A stretch of 64,000 bases of DNA from Massilia sp. 9I (GCF_902506415.1 NZ_LR733275.1:693651-757650), one strand, 5' to 3'; counted from the first letter of the stretch, positions 15,075 through 24,629 are shown. Notes: generated by a model not told the origin, from the sequence alone. A program made the numbers and translations.

Positions 15075-17135
15075 TCACCAAACGCGAACGCGCTGCTCCG
15101 GCGCCAAATACAGCTTCTGCCCCGGCTGCACGTCGAAGGCCTTGTACCAGGAGTCCAGGTTGCGCACGGTGTAGGTGCGGTACTGGCCCGGTGCGTGGCC
15201 GTCGGTCAGCACGGCGCGGCGCATCGAGGCTTCGCGCATCTTGGTGCGCCAGCTCTGGGCGAAGCCCGTGTAGAACTCGCGGTCCGCCTCGACGCCAGTG
15301 CCCTTGCCGGCTGGCGAGGATTTGAACGCGTCGTAGGCCGCGGCCAGGCCGGCCAGGTCGGACAGGTTCTCGCTCAGCGTCAGCTGGCCATTCACCGCCA
15401 GGTCGTCGAAGGGCTTGTAGGTGTTGTACTGCTCCACCAGCTTCTGCGACGCGGTCTTGAAGTGGGCCAGGTCTTCCTTGGTCCACCAGTCGCGCAGGCG
15501 CCCTTGGGCGTCGAACTGGGCGCCCTGGTCGTCGAAGCTGTGGCTGATCTCGTGGCCGATCACCGAGCCGATCGCGCCGTAGTTGTGCGCGTCCGAGGCC
15601 TTCGGATCGTAGAACGGCGGCTGCAGGATCGCGGCCGGGAAGTTCAGGGCGTTCTGCAGCGGCAGGTTGACTGCGTTGACCAGCTGCGGCGGCATGGCCC
15701 ACTCGGTCTTCTTCGGCTTCTGCTTGAGCTTGGCGAGCTGCTGGGTATAGTTGAATTCCTGCGCGCGCAGCACGTTGCCCAGCGCATCGGTCGGCGATAC
15801 CTGCAGGCCGGCATACGACTTCCAGCTGTCCGGATAGCCCACGCCCACATACATGGTGCGGACCTTTTCCTTGGCCTGGGTGCGGGTGGTCGGCGCCATC
15901 CATTCGAGCTTGTCGATGCGGCGTTCGAAGGCGGTCTTGATGTCGGCGACCATCTTCAGAATGCGGGCCTTGTCCTGGGCCGGGAAGTACTTCTCCACGT
16001 ACATCTTGCCGACCGCTTCGTCCATCGCGCCATTGGTGGCCGACAGCGCCCGCTTCCAGCGCGCCGACTGCTGCGGCGAGCCGGTCAGGGTCTTGCCGTA
16101 GAACTCGAAGCGCAGGTCGGTGTAGGCCTTCGGCAGGGTGCTGGCGAACTGGTTCAGGCTGTGGAAGCCGAGGTAGTCCTTCCAGGTTGCCAGGTCGGTG
16201 GCGGCCACCTGCGCCGCGGCGCCCTTGAGCGCGCCCGGATGATAGGCGATGAAGCGGTCCTGCTTGTCGAGTCGCGCACCTTTCATGAAAGCTTTCCAGT
16301 CCATGCCCGGCGCCTTCGCGGCGAAATCCTGCATGGTCCAGGTATTGTTGGCCTTCTGAATGTCGGCAGACTCTTCGCGCGATGCATGGCTCGTGGCGAG
16401 CTCGGACTCCAGGGCGAAGATCTTCGCCGCGCGCTGTTCGGCGTTATCGAGACCGGCAAGCTTGAGCATTTGCGCGATGTACTGCTGGTATTTGGTGCGC
16501 AGCTCGGCCATCTTCGGGCTGTTGTCGAGGTAATAGGCGCGATCCGGCAGGCCGATGCCGCCTTGCAGGATGTAGGGCACGTTACGCGACGGGTCGGTCA
16601 AACCCTGGTTGATCCAGACACCGAACAGGTTCGGCGTGTTGAAGTTGGTGGCGTTCAGTGGGTCCACGTCGGCGCGCAGGAATTCGCCCAGCACGCGCGA
16701 GAGGCTGGCGCGATCATTGATCATGTCGATCTTCGCCAGGCGCGGCTTGAGCGCGTTCAGGCCGGCGGACTCGATCGCCGCTTCGTCCATGTAGGCCTTG
16801 TAGAAGTCGGCCGCCTTGCGCGCTTCAGGCTTGGCGGACTTGTTGGCCGCCGCTTCCTCGATCAGCTTGACGATGCGGGCATTGGTCTCCTCGGCCAGCG
16901 CGTACATCGAGCCCCAGGCGCCGCGGTCGGCCGGGATCTCGGTCTTGTTCATCCACTCGCCGTTGGCATAGGCGTAGAAGTCGTCGCCCGGCAGCATGGT
17001 CACGCCGGCCGGCTTGGCAGGCGCGGTGCTGGCGGCGGTGCTTTGCTCGGCGGCCTGCAGCGGCGCAACGGCGAACGCGGCGCCGCACAGCGCCAGGGTG
17101 ACGGCGGTCTTGATCGGATTCCAGCTGGTTTTCAT
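15075..17135 (-). CDS. Exported M13 family metallopeptidase (neprilysin/PepO-like)
   Basis: A 686-residue zinc endopeptidase with a signal peptide (about residues 1-29, ending PLQAAEQ). The N-domain begins GDDFYAYANGEWMNKTEIPA. The active site is VIGHEISHSFDDQGAQFD (HExxH near residue 529), with the third ligand in ENLSDLAG (about 590) and the terminal YRTYTVRNLDSWYKAFDV. M13 enzymes cut short peptides on the N side of hydrophobic residues. It starts 35 bp after the M1 aminopeptidase gene with AAGAAGGGA as ribosome site, so the two form an operon of peptide-degrading, exported enzymes. Confidence 0.95.
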   Translation of the reverse strand: MKTSWNPIKTAVTLALCGAAFAVAPLQAAEQSTAASTAPAKPAGVTMLPGDDFYAYANGEWMNKTEIPADRGAWGSMYALAEETNARIVKLIEEAAANKSAKPEARKAADFYKAYMDEAAIESAGLNALKPRLAKIDMINDRASLSRVLGEFLRADVDPLNATNFNTPNLFGVWINQGLTDPSRNVPYILQGGIGLPDRAYYLDNSPKMAELRTKYQQYIAQMLKLAGLDNAEQRAAKIFALESELATSHASREESADIQKANNTWTMQDFAAKAPGMDWKAFMKGARLDKQDRFIAYHPGALKGAAAQVAATDLATWKDYLGFHSLNQFASTLPKAYTDLRFEFYGKTLTGSPQQSARWKRALSATNGAMDEAVGKMYVEKYFPAQDKARILKMVADIKTAFERRIDKLEWMAPTTRTQAKEKVRTMYVGVGYPDSWKSYAGLQVSPTDALGNVLRAQEFNYTQQLAKLKQKPKKTEWAMPPQLVNAVNLPLQNALNFPAAILQPPFYDPKASDAHNYGAIGSVIGHEISHSFDDQGAQFDAQGRLRDWWTKEDLAHFKTASQKLVEQYNTYKPFDDLAVNGQLTLSENLSDLAGLAAAYDAFKSSPAGKGTGVEADREFYTGFAQSWRTKMREASMRRAVLTDGHAPGQYRTYTVRNLDSWYKAFDVQPGQKLYLAPEQRVRVW

Positions 17136-17170
17136 AAATCCCTTCTTTGTAATGAGGTTTGGTGCTGCGA

Positions 17171-19804
17171 TTACTGCAGGGCGGCGCGCACTTGCGGCAG
17201 CAGGCGTGCCTTCTGGGCGGCGCGGATGCGCACGCCATTGCCGACGCGCTCGGCTTCGACAACGCCGTCGGGCCCAAAGTTCTTGCGCATGTAGGCTTCC
17301 ATCATCTCCGCGTGGGCAGGGTTGGCGGACGAGCCGACGATGCTGGCGAACATGGCGTTGCGGCCCAGCGCTTCCATGTTGTTGAGCAGCGCCTCACGAT
17401 TGGCGATGGCGAAGTTCCAGGTCTGGTCGAGATGCTCGCTGGCCACGCCGCCCAGGATGTAGGGGGTCAGGTCGGGCGGCGTATCCGGCGACAGCAGCGC
17501 CTGCAGGGTGCGCGTGGCCAGGGCCGGGTCCTGCACGCTGGTCAGCGCGCGGCCGAAGCGGTTGCGCTCCTCGCTGGTCGGCGCGCTGGCGGCGCGCGCT
17601 GCCAGGGCCTCGTAGGTGGCCGCGTCGGCGTAGCGGCCGGCGGTGCTGGTCACGAAATCGATCATCGATGGCGGCACCGAGGACGGATCCTTCAGGTAGG
17701 CCGCGAAGCGGGTGCGGCCCTGCTCGATCGCCTGCGGGTCGCCGGCGCGCGCCAGTGCAGTGGCCAGGATCCCGCGCAGCTGGCTGTCCTCGGCGCTTTC
17801 GCCCGGCTTTTCATCCCAGCCCAGCCTGTCCATCTTCGGGTGTATGAAGTCGATCATGAAGCGGCGGATCAGCGCCTGCTCCGGCTCGCCGCGCGCCAGC
17901 GAATCGAGGGTGCGCAGGTTGGACAGGATCGAGTCCCAGACCGCCACACGCGGCTCATCGCCATAGCTGCGCACTAATTTCAAATAAGCGTCCAGCCCCA
18001 TGCGGCCGGCGGAGACAAAGCTCCAGGTATCGGTAAGGAGCTTCAAGCGGGTGCTGTCCGGCAGGCGCGGCGCCTGCTCGGCCAGGGCGCGGAAGCTGGC
18101 CGGGTCGTACTGCACCCGGAAGTAGCCGACGCTGTAGGGGTCGACCACCAGCGCGCCTTCGCAGCCGCCCTGGTTGATGGTGGTGCTGGGGCCGGACAGC
18201 AGCGTGTACCAGGCCTTGCCGTTGACGGTGCCGACCTGCAGCGGCACGTTCCACAGGCGCTTTTCGCTCGCGGCTTCGTCGAGGCGGTACTGTTCCTGCG
18301 ACAGGGTCACCTTGCGCTTGCCGTCTTCACAGGTTTGTTCCACCTTGATGAGGGGGAAGCCCGGCTGCAGGGTCCAGTCCGAAGCCAGTTTCTCGACCGG
18401 CTTGCCGGAGGCTTTTTCCAGCGCCGCCCACAGGTCGGCGGACGTGGTATTCGAATACTGGTGCTTGGCCATGTAGGCGCGCATGCCCTTGCGGAAGGGT
18501 TCTTCGCCCAGATAGGCTTCCAGCATGCGCAGGAAGGCCTGGCCCTTCATGTAGGTGATCGCATCGAATGCCGCGGCGGCCTGCTCGTCGGTGTCGATGC
18601 GGGTCTGGATCGGGTGGGTGGTCTTGCGCGCGTCGAGGTTCATCACGTATTCGCGCTCGGCCATGCCCTCCAGGTAGGGGCGCCACTCCGGATGGAAGTG
18701 GTTGGTCGCCTTGGCCGCCATCCACGACGCGAAACCTTCGTTGAGCCACAGGTTGTCCCACCAGGCCATGGTGACCAGGTTGCCGAACCACTGGTGCGCC
18801 ACTTCGTGGGCGTTGATGTTGAAGGTCTGCTTCTTGACCTTGTCCGGGCTCTTCTTCGGGTCGTACAGCAGGGTCGGCTCGTTGTAGACCACCGCGCCCC
18901 AGTTTTCCATGGCGCCGTTGAAGCCGCCGGGAATGGCGATCTGGTCCAGCTTGGGCAGCGGGTACGGGATGCCGAAGTAATTATTGTAGTAGCGCAGCAG
19001 GTCGCGGGTGGCGGCCAATGGGAAGGTGGCCGAGCCCAGCTTGCCCTCGGTGGTGACGATGCCGATGTCGACGCCATCCTGCTTGCTGGCCAGGCGCTCC
19101 ATCTCGCCCGCTACCAGCACCACCAGGTAACTCGGCATCTTCGGCGTATTGCCGAAGGTGATGCGCTGCAGGCCGCCGGCGAGCTCTTCGCGTTTCTCGA
19201 TCGGGGTGGTCGAATAGGCCTTGAAGTTGCCGGGCACGTCGACGGTCAGCTTGAAGCGGGCGCGGAAGGCAGGCTCGTCCCAGGTGGGCAGCATGCGGCG
19301 CGCGTCGGTCGGCGCCATCGTGGTGGCGATCAGCTTCTTGTCCTGGCCGGCCGCCTTGTAGTTCACGTAGAACAGGCCGCGCCCTTCGCGGTTGATCTGG
19401 CCGCGGAAGGCCAGCGCCAGCTCATATTTACCCGAGGCCAGCGGCTTGTCCAGCTGGAAGCGCAGGGTCTGCTGTTCCTTGTCGAGGATCGGCTCGAGCT
19501 TGAGCTTGCCGATGCCCTTGCCGCTCAGCGCAGCCTCATCGATCTGCATGTTGTCGGCGTTCAGCATGATGGTCGAGGTCGGCTTCAGGACCTCGATCTC
19601 GACCGTCTGCGTGCCGCGGAAGGTGTTGCCGGCGACGTCAGGCATGATGTGGGCCGCGTACTGCAGCGGCACCACATCCTTCGGCAGCTTGCCCGGCGTG
19701 GCGGAAAAGCTGAACGGCGCCTCGGCCTGTGCCGCGGCGGCGCTCAGCGCAAAGGCGACCGCAAGCGCGGCCTTGCTGGCTCGGGCGACTGGCATGTCTC
19801 TCAT
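17171..19804 (-). CDS. Exported M1 family aminopeptidase
   Basis: An 877-residue zinc aminopeptidase of the PepN/APN type. The signal peptide covers about residues 1-27 (ending SAAAAQAEA). GGFNGAMENWGAVVY (GAMEN exopeptidase motif, about residue 300) is followed by HEVAHQWFGNLVT and NEGFASW (HExxH-x18-E zinc site, about 332-355). The C-terminal half is the ERAP1-like alpha-helical domain. ATG 19804 is preferred: the signal peptide begins there and an upstream ORF extension is non-homologous. It is the first gene of an operon with the M13 peptidase, probably for periplasmic peptide use. Confidence 0.94.
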   Translation of the reverse strand: MRDMPVARASKAALAVAFALSAAAAQAEAPFSFSATPGKLPKDVVPLQYAAHIMPDVAGNTFRGTQTVEIEVLKPTSTIMLNADNMQIDEAALSGKGIGKLKLEPILDKEQQTLRFQLDKPLASGKYELALAFRGQINREGRGLFYVNYKAAGQDKKLIATTMAPTDARRMLPTWDEPAFRARFKLTVDVPGNFKAYSTTPIEKREELAGGLQRITFGNTPKMPSYLVVLVAGEMERLASKQDGVDIGIVTTEGKLGSATFPLAATRDLLRYYNNYFGIPYPLPKLDQIAIPGGFNGAMENWGAVVYNEPTLLYDPKKSPDKVKKQTFNINAHEVAHQWFGNLVTMAWWDNLWLNEGFASWMAAKATNHFHPEWRPYLEGMAEREYVMNLDARKTTHPIQTRIDTDEQAAAAFDAITYMKGQAFLRMLEAYLGEEPFRKGMRAYMAKHQYSNTTSADLWAALEKASGKPVEKLASDWTLQPGFPLIKVEQTCEDGKRKVTLSQEQYRLDEAASEKRLWNVPLQVGTVNGKAWYTLLSGPSTTINQGGCEGALVVDPYSVGYFRVQYDPASFRALAEQAPRLPDSTRLKLLTDTWSFVSAGRMGLDAYLKLVRSYGDEPRVAVWDSILSNLRTLDSLARGEPEQALIRRFMIDFIHPKMDRLGWDEKPGESAEDSQLRGILATALARAGDPQAIEQGRTRFAAYLKDPSSVPPSMIDFVTSTAGRYADAATYEALAARAASAPTSEERNRFGRALTSVQDPALATRTLQALLSPDTPPDLTPYILGGVASEHLDQTWNFAIANREALLNNMEALGRNAMFASIVGSSANPAHAEMMEAYMRKNFGPDGVVEAERVGNGVRIRAAQKARLLPQVRAALQ

Positions 19805-20056
19805 AAAAGTCTCTCTCTCGAATCTGTTTTTATTGGTGCGGCTCCTGCGCTCGATGGCGCAAAAACCCAGCATGCAATGTAAGAAAGCCGGACATCGCCT
19901 GCGCCCGGATTGCGACAGACTGCAAAAAACGGGGCCAGACTGCTGAAAACGGGGAATGGCGGCGGGCTTTCGGGACCATGCACTATAGATCGAACATGCA
20001 TTACTGACAACATTCATGTCTATCGAAAAATTTTTCAATATTTTTTCGAGAAACCC

Positions 20057-20083
20057 TCAAGTTGTCCAAAACCCGTCCGTAAA
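20057..20083 (+). promoter_or_regulatory. Possible sigma-28 (FliA) promoter for the FliT-like gene
   Basis: TCAAGTTG, 11 bp, TCCGTAAA resembles the flagellar class 3 consensus TAAAGTTT-N11-GCCGATAA at 11 of 16 positions. It sits about 50 bp before the FliT-like start. The 330-bp gap 19805-20133 otherwise shows only A/T-rich DNA around 20030 and no gene. Confidence 0.3.
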
Positions 20084-20133
20084 CGCCTTAGATACCCGGC
20101 AATCCGGCCGGCGTTACTTGTCTCGGTGCCAAC

Positions 20134-20415
20134 ATGACCTCGAACGACGTCCTCTCGATGTACGAAAACCTCGCTGGCGTGAGCAGCCAGATGAAGGGCG
20201 CCGCTGAGGCTGGCGACTGGGCCGGTTTCGACAAGCTGAAGACACAGGCAAGTGCAGAGGCAGGCGCCGCAGCGGGTGGCGTGCCGGCGCTGGATGGCGC
20301 GATGCGCCAGCGCAAGGTCGACCTGATCAAGCAGCTGATGGCCAATGACCGTGCCATCCGCGAAGTGACCGAACCGTGGATGGGCCAGCTGGATCGCGCG
20401 ATGTGCGCGCACTGA
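20134..20415 (+). CDS. FliT-like flagellar export chaperone
   Basis: A 93-residue helical protein. The layout, a helix with VLSMYENLAGVSSQMKGAA, a variable middle, then RQRKVDLIKQLMANDRAIRE and TEPWMGQLDRAM, matches the FliT chaperone family that binds the filament cap protein FliD. In enterobacteria FliT also restrains FlhDC. The usual neighbours fliD and fliS are absent here, so the gene is either an orphan copy or a second chaperone. It is followed by a clear terminator. Confidence is limited by short length and low complexity. Confidence 0.6.
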   Translation: MTSNDVLSMYENLAGVSSQMKGAAEAGDWAGFDKLKTQASAEAGAAAGGVPALDGAMRQRKVDLIKQLMANDRAIREVTEPWMGQLDRAMCAH

Positions 20416-20436
20416 GCCAATTAGGATTCGAGAATG

Positions 20437-20462
20437 AAGGCACCTGCGGGTGCCTTTTCTTT
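20437..20462 (+). terminator. Terminator between convergent FliT-like and HDOD genes
   Basis: Stem AAGGCACC/GGTGCCTT with a TGCG loop and TTCTTTT tail. Confidence 0.85.
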
Positions 20463-20467
20463 TGCTA

Positions 20468-21430
20468 TTACGCTTCCAGGTTGCTCAGTTTGCCGAGGCA
20501 ACGGCGCTGGTAGCTGTTCAGCCCTTCCGTCACCAGCGCATCGTCTTCCGCCATCAGCCCCGCGTCGATCAGGAGGCGCAGCTTGGCAATCTGGTCGCCC
20601 TGCTCCAAGGCTTGGGCCAGGCTCGACCCGCCCGCCTCCCCTGCCTGCAGGATCGCCTCCGCCACGTTGCCCGGGAAATCCCAGTGCCTGGCGATGACCG
20701 CCGACAGCTCCCTGCTGCGCGCCAGCAGTTCGAGGCCGAAGGCTTCCGAACGCGGCACCTTGCCGTTCAGGCAGATGCGGTCCGCCAGCCGGAAGGCGAC
20801 GACCAGCCCCACGTCCTGCATCAGCCCGGCCAGGCAGGATTCGAAGATGTCGGCCGTCACCGCTGAAGCCATCAGGCTGGCCGCGACCGCGCATTTCTCG
20901 GAGTGGTTCCACACCAGCGGCGCCGCCCGGCGCGTGAAGCCCGCCTCCTGCAGCCGGATGATGGGCCGGAAGGCGACCCGCGCCAGCAGCATGCGCAAGC
21001 CATTCTGGCCCAGCATCATGATGGCCGCGTCCAGGGTCTTGATCGGGGTGGCGGGCCGGTAGTAGGCGCTGTTCGCCTCGCGCAGGACTTCGGCGACCAG
21101 CACCACGTCTTCGCCAACCTGGCTGGCCAGTTCGCCGGTGGAGACGCTTTCGTCGCGCAGGCTGCGCAGCAGGCGGGGAATCAGCTCGGGGACGCGCGGC
21201 ACCAGTTCGGCCGCCACCGCGGGGTTCTGCGCAAGGGCGCGCACCTGGTCGAGGATCTCGCGCTCGGTGTCCGGCGGCGCGTCGAAGACGGCCGGCCCTG
21301 CCAGCCAGCGGTAATACAGGGCGTCGGTCTGGGCCTTATCCGCCGCTTCTTCTTGCACGCCCTCGCCGTCTTCCAGCGGGGCTGCCTGCGGTTCCGTACC
21401 GCTGAGTATTCGATTGATCCAGTTTTTCAT
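20468..21430 (-). CDS. HDOD domain protein
   Basis: A 320-residue signalling protein. The HDOD domain (about residues 65-265) is recognised by VLVAEVLREANSAYYRPA, the following IKTLDAAIMMLGQNGLRMLL and LVWNHSEKCAVAASLMA; it is HD-like but lacks a full metal-binding HD pair, as usual for HDOD. Such proteins act in signal output, often near c-di-GMP or motility genes. ATG 21430 (MKNWINRILSG) is chosen because the longer frame from 21538 would begin inside the terminator hairpin upstream. That hairpin and the structured region beyond it suggest that the leader controls expression. Confidence 0.78.
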   Translation of the reverse strand: MKNWINRILSGTEPQAAPLEDGEGVQEEAADKAQTDALYYRWLAGPAVFDAPPDTEREILDQVRALAQNPAVAAELVPRVPELIPRLLRSLRDESVSTGELASQVGEDVVLVAEVLREANSAYYRPATPIKTLDAAIMMLGQNGLRMLLARVAFRPIIRLQEAGFTRRAAPLVWNHSEKCAVAASLMASAVTADIFESCLAGLMQDVGLVVAFRLADRICLNGKVPRSEAFGLELLARSRELSAVIARHWDFPGNVAEAILQAGEAGGSSLAQALEQGDQIAKLRLLIDAGLMAEDDALVTEGLNSYQRRCLGKLSNLEA

Positions 21431-21536
21431 AGGTGGCCAGGTCTGTGCCGCACAGTGATTGTAGCCTGTCCGGCGCGCCACCGGCAGACCAAGTATGCAT
21501 GCCGCATCGCGCAGCGCATCCTGGCCCTGAAAAGAC

Positions 21537-21558
21537 AAAAGCGCCCGAAGGCGCTTTT
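21537..21558 (-). terminator. Intrinsic terminator upstream of the HDOD gene
   Basis: AAAAGCGCC/GGCGCTTTT with a four-base loop, followed on the minus strand by TTTTGTCTTTT. It lies 107 bp before the HDOD start and about 216 bp after the FimV-like stop, so it ends either a separate RNA, a leader or a long 3' UTR. Confidence 0.85.
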
Positions 21559-21750
21559 GATGGAATTCGGGAGAGCGATCACCAGGTATCTCCTGGCGTC
21601 GCCTCTTGCCGGTTGCATCCGGCGTTCGCTGCCGCAGCTGGCAATCGAACTGCTTCCGGACACAGGCGTTTCTTCAACGTTACCCGGTTTCCGCGCCACG
21701 CTATCGGTGGTGGCTGCGCCAGGACTCTGTGCCGTTCATGATCTCGCGAC
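21537..21750 (-). ncRNA. Candidate structured RNA or leader upstream of the HDOD gene
   Basis: The 215-bp gap between a FimV-like gene and the HDOD gene holds dense secondary structure on the minus strand. An 8-bp pair, TCCTGGCG/CGCCAGGA (21717-21724 with 21591-21598), closes about 118 nt that contain hairpins at 21608-21623 (GCCGG/CCGGC), 21624-21650 (GTTCG/CGAAC with an inner GCC/GGC) and 21693-21714 (GCCAC/GTGGC). An intrinsic terminator follows at 21537-21558. A TATACT box at about 21761-21766 could start it. I tried 6S, SRP, cobalamin and c-di-GMP patterns and none fits well. It may be an sRNA, a leader with attenuation, or just the 3' UTR of the FimV-like gene. Confidence 0.42.
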
Positions 21751-21774
21751 CACGAAATGAGTATATCGCAAAAA

Positions 21775-22794
21775 TTAAACTTGTGTAGACGACTCGTGTG
21801 CGCCCTCTTCCAGGGTCGGCTCGACTGTTGCTTTCGGCGCAGGCTTGCGGGCAAACCGCGCTTTCAGGCGCGTGACCAGGCCGACGCGCGGCTCGACCAC
21901 GCGCGCCTTGGCCTTGCGGCGGCGCAGGACGACGAGCAGCGCCGTCAGCAGCGCCAGCACGCCGGCAGCGGCGCCGGCGACCGGCAACCAGGGCGTACCC
22001 GCCTCCGGCACCGGCTCCGGCTTCTTCTTTTTCGGCTTGTGCGCCTTCACCGGCGGCACGACCGATGCCGCCGACGCGCCGGCCGCCACCTGCAGTACCT
22101 TGACCTTGTCCTCGAGCTGGCCCAGCTGCTCGCGCAGCATGGCGTTCTTCGCGCCCAGCATGACGCAGGCGTCGACATCCTTCTGGACCGCCGGGGCGCA
22201 GGCGGCGCCCGCCGGGGGCGGCGTCGGCTCAGGCTTGACGGGGATGGGTTCGACCGGCTTGGGCGCCACGGCAACCGGTTTCGGCTTGGCTGGAACCGGC
22301 TTCGGCTTCGCGATAACAGGCTTCGGCGCAGGCTCCGGTTTCGACTCCGCCTTGGCGGCGACGACTGGTGCTACCGGCGCGGGTGGCGCAGGCGCAGGCG
22401 GCGGCGCGGGGTTCGGATCCGGCGTCAGCCACAGGGTGGCCAGGCGCACGCTGCGCTGCGAGCCATCGGCCAGTTCGAGATAGAGATGCAGGTGTTCCGA
22501 GGCTACCGCCCCGGTCGAGGTCAGGTGCAGGAACTGGCGCCCGTCGCGCCGCATCACCGACATCCGCACGGTTGACAGCACCGCCGGCATGCCGATGTTG
22601 GCGCCGCGGTAGACATTGGCGCTTGCCAGGCGCACCTGGACCGGGTTGGCGGCGTCTTCCAGCATGGTCAGCTCGATGTCGGCCACCAGCGGCTGGCCGA
22701 TGAAGGAACTGACGCGCGCTTCGCCGAGCTCGGCCGCCTGGGCAGCGCCGGCCAGCAAGGCGCAAGTGAATAACAGTGGAAGGCGGCTAGCCAT
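21775..22794 (-). CDS. FimV N-terminal domain protein, pilus/polar organiser-like
   Basis: A 339-residue protein. A signal peptide (about residues 1-20) precedes the FimV/LysM-like N-terminal domain, ELGEARVSSFIGQPLVADIE, with LYLELADGSQRSVRLATLWL. A long Pro/Lys/Ala-rich linker, a short coiled coil (MLREQLGQLEDKVKVLQ), one transmembrane helix (about 272-292, ending VVLRRRK) and a basic cytoplasmic tail follow. FimV proteins organise type IV pili and polar machinery, usually with a C-terminal TPR part that is missing here, so this is a short FimV relative. No pilus genes are adjacent. Confidence 0.78.
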   Translation of the reverse strand: MASRLPLLFTCALLAGAAQAAELGEARVSSFIGQPLVADIELTMLEDAANPVQVRLASANVYRGANIGMPAVLSTVRMSVMRRDGRQFLHLTSTGAVASEHLHLYLELADGSQRSVRLATLWLTPDPNPAPPPAPAPPAPVAPVVAAKAESKPEPAPKPVIAKPKPVPAKPKPVAVAPKPVEPIPVKPEPTPPPAGAACAPAVQKDVDACVMLGAKNAMLREQLGQLEDKVKVLQVAAGASAASVVPPVKAHKPKKKKPEPVPEAGTPWLPVAGAAAGVLALLTALLVVLRRRKAKARVVEPRVGLVTRLKARFARKPAPKATVEPTLEEGAHESSTQV

Positions 22795-22883
22795 AGGAAA
22801 CCAGGAAAAATGAAGCCCGAGCGTATTTAACGGACAATCAGCTAAACTCTTTAGCCATAGCCCCGCATACCAGAGGAAAAGCC

Positions 22884-24281
22884 ATGGAAAACAGGATTGA
22901 AAAAGACAGCTTCGGCCCGATCGAGGTACCGGCGGACCACCTCTGGGGCGCCCAGACCCAGCGTTCGCTCCACCATTTCCACATCTCGACCGAGCGCATG
23001 GCGCCGGAACTGGTCGCCGCCCTGGCCCAGGTCAAGCGCGCCGCCGCCGCCGTCAACCGCTCGCTCGGCAAGCTGCCGCTTGAGAAAGCCGAGGCCATCA
23101 TCCGCGCCGCCGACGAAGTGCTGGAGGGCCGCCACCCGGCCGAATTCCCGCTGGCGGTCTGGCAGACCGGTTCCGGCACCCAAAGCAACATGAACATGAA
23201 CGAGGTGCTGGCCAACCGCGGTTCCGAGCTGATGGGGGGCGAACGGGGCGAGAAGCGCCTTCTGCACCCAAACGACCACGTCAACATGGGCCAGTCCTCG
23301 AACGACATCTTCCCGACCGCCATGCACGTGGCGGCGGCAGCCGCGGTGGCGCAAAACCTGCTGCCGGCCCTGAGCCAGCTGCGCTCGACCCTGCTGCGCA
23401 AGTCGCGCGACTTTGAAAGCATCGTCAAGATCGGCCGCACCCACCTGCAGGATGCGACGCCATTGACGCTGGGCCAGGAATTCTCCGGCTATGTGGCCCA
23501 GCTGGAATTCGCCGAAAGCGCGATCCGCGCCACCCTGCCCGGCCTGCTGGCGCTGGCCGCCGGCGGCACTGCGGTCGGCACCGGCCTGAACGCGCACCCG
23601 GAGTTCGCGCCGCGCATCGCCGCCGAGCTGAGCTCGCGCACGGGCCTAAGCTTCAAGAGCGCGCCCAACAAGTTCATGGCCCTGGCCGGCCACGACGCCA
23701 TGGTCGCCGCCCACGGCGCCATGAAAACGCTGGCCACCGCCCTGATGAAGATCGCCAACGACGTGCGTTGGATGGCGTCCGGCCCGCGCTCGGGCCTGGG
23801 CGAGATCACAATCCCCGAGAACGAGCCGGGCAGCTCGATCATGCCGGGCAAGGTCAATCCGACCCAGTGCGAGGCGCTGACCATGCTGTGCTGCCAGGTG
23901 TTCGGCAACGATGTCGCGATCACGGTCGGCGGTTCGCAGGGCAACTTCGAGCTGAACGTGTTCAAGCCGATGATTGCGCATAACTTCCTGCAGAGCGCGC
24001 GCCTGCTGGCCGACGGCATGCGCTCTTTTGATGAGCATTGCGCCCAGGGTATCGAGCCGAACCACAGCCGCATCGCCGAGCTGATGGAAAAATCGCTGAT
24101 GCTGGTGACCGCACTGGCCCCGCACATCGGGTATGATCGCGCCGCCCAGATCGCCAAGACCGCGTCGCACGAGGGCCTGACCCTGCGCCAGGCCGCGCTG
24201 CAATCCGGCTTCGTCGACGAGCAGCAGTTCGACCAGTGGATCGTGCCGATCGATATGACCAGGCCGGATCCAGTCGACTAA
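22884..24281 (+). CDS. fumC: Class II fumarate hydratase FumC
   Basis: A 465-residue, iron-independent fumarase that hydrates fumarate to malate in the TCA cycle; it is a cytosolic homotetramer. It begins [20 protein letters not shown] and carries the conserved [47 protein letters not shown] (catalytic His) and the signature [16 protein letters not shown] with the catalytic Ser loop. The ATG follows GAGGAAAAG. The S4-domain gene starts 22 bp after its stop, so the two may be co-transcribed. Confidence 0.97.
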   Translation: MENRIEKDSFGPIEVPADHLWGAQTQRSLHHFHISTERMAPELVAALAQVKRAAAAVNRSLGKLPLEKAEAIIRAADEVLEGRHPAEFPLAVWQTGSGTQSNMNMNEVLANRGSELMGGERGEKRLLHPNDHVNMGQSSNDIFPTAMHVAAAAAVAQNLLPALSQLRSTLLRKSRDFESIVKIGRTHLQDATPLTLGQEFSGYVAQLEFAESAIRATLPGLLALAAGGTAVGTGLNAHPEFAPRIAAELSSRTGLSFKSAPNKFMALAGHDAMVAAHGAMKTLATALMKIANDVRWMASGPRSGLGEITIPENEPGSSIMPGKVNPTQCEALTMLCCQVFGNDVAITVGGSQGNFELNVFKPMIAHNFLQSARLLADGMRSFDEHCAQGIEPNHSRIAELMEKSLMLVTALAPHIGYDRAAQIAKTASHEGLTLRQAALQSGFVDEQQFDQWIVPIDMTRPDPVD

Positions 24282-24303
24282 ACCATATTACCCCGAGGAT
24301 AGA

Positions 24304-24516
24304 ATGCAAAAAATAGATTTCGATTTGACATCAGAATTCGTCGAGGTCAACCAGCTGCTGAAGCTGGTCGGCCTGGTCGACAGCGGCGGCGCCGGCAAGA
24401 ACATGGTCGCCAGCGGCGTGGTGTCGGTCGACGGGAAGCAGGAGCTGCGCAAAACCGCAAAGATCCGCAGCGGCCAGACCGTCAGCGTCGGCGACATTCA
24501 GATCCGCGTCCAATAA
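24304..24516 (+). CDS. S4-domain RNA-binding protein, YbcJ-like
   Basis: A 70-residue protein made almost wholly of an S4 fold: FVEVNQLLKLVGLVDSGG, NMVASGVVSVDG and TAKIRSGQTVSVGD. YbcJ-type proteins bind RNA and are linked to ribosome biology without a precise role. A GAGGA site precedes the ATG and the gene follows fumC closely. Confidence 0.85.
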   Translation: MQKIDFDLTSEFVEVNQLLKLVGLVDSGGAGKNMVASGVVSVDGKQELRKTAKIRSGQTVSVGDIQIRVQ

Positions 24517-24629
24517 ACGTCCAAAAAACGGCGGGCTTATGTTTGCGCCCTAACAAACAGAGCGGGGCTTCCTTGTTTATATTTTAAGTCATCAGAATCG
24601 ACTTAAATCAACCGGCCACAGGTGAAGCC

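Noticed and set aside
21640..21665. GTCCGGAAGCAG-like stretch, resembling part of SRP RNA
   Set aside because: The SRP core GGTCCGGAAGGAAGCAGCC is not present in full and the surrounding pairs do not form the SRP hairpin; treated as chance.
21537..21775. 6S RNA or c-di-GMP riboswitch identity for the structured gap
   Set aside because: No good match to the 6S central bubble or to the GEMM tetraloop-receptor elements; left as unassigned.
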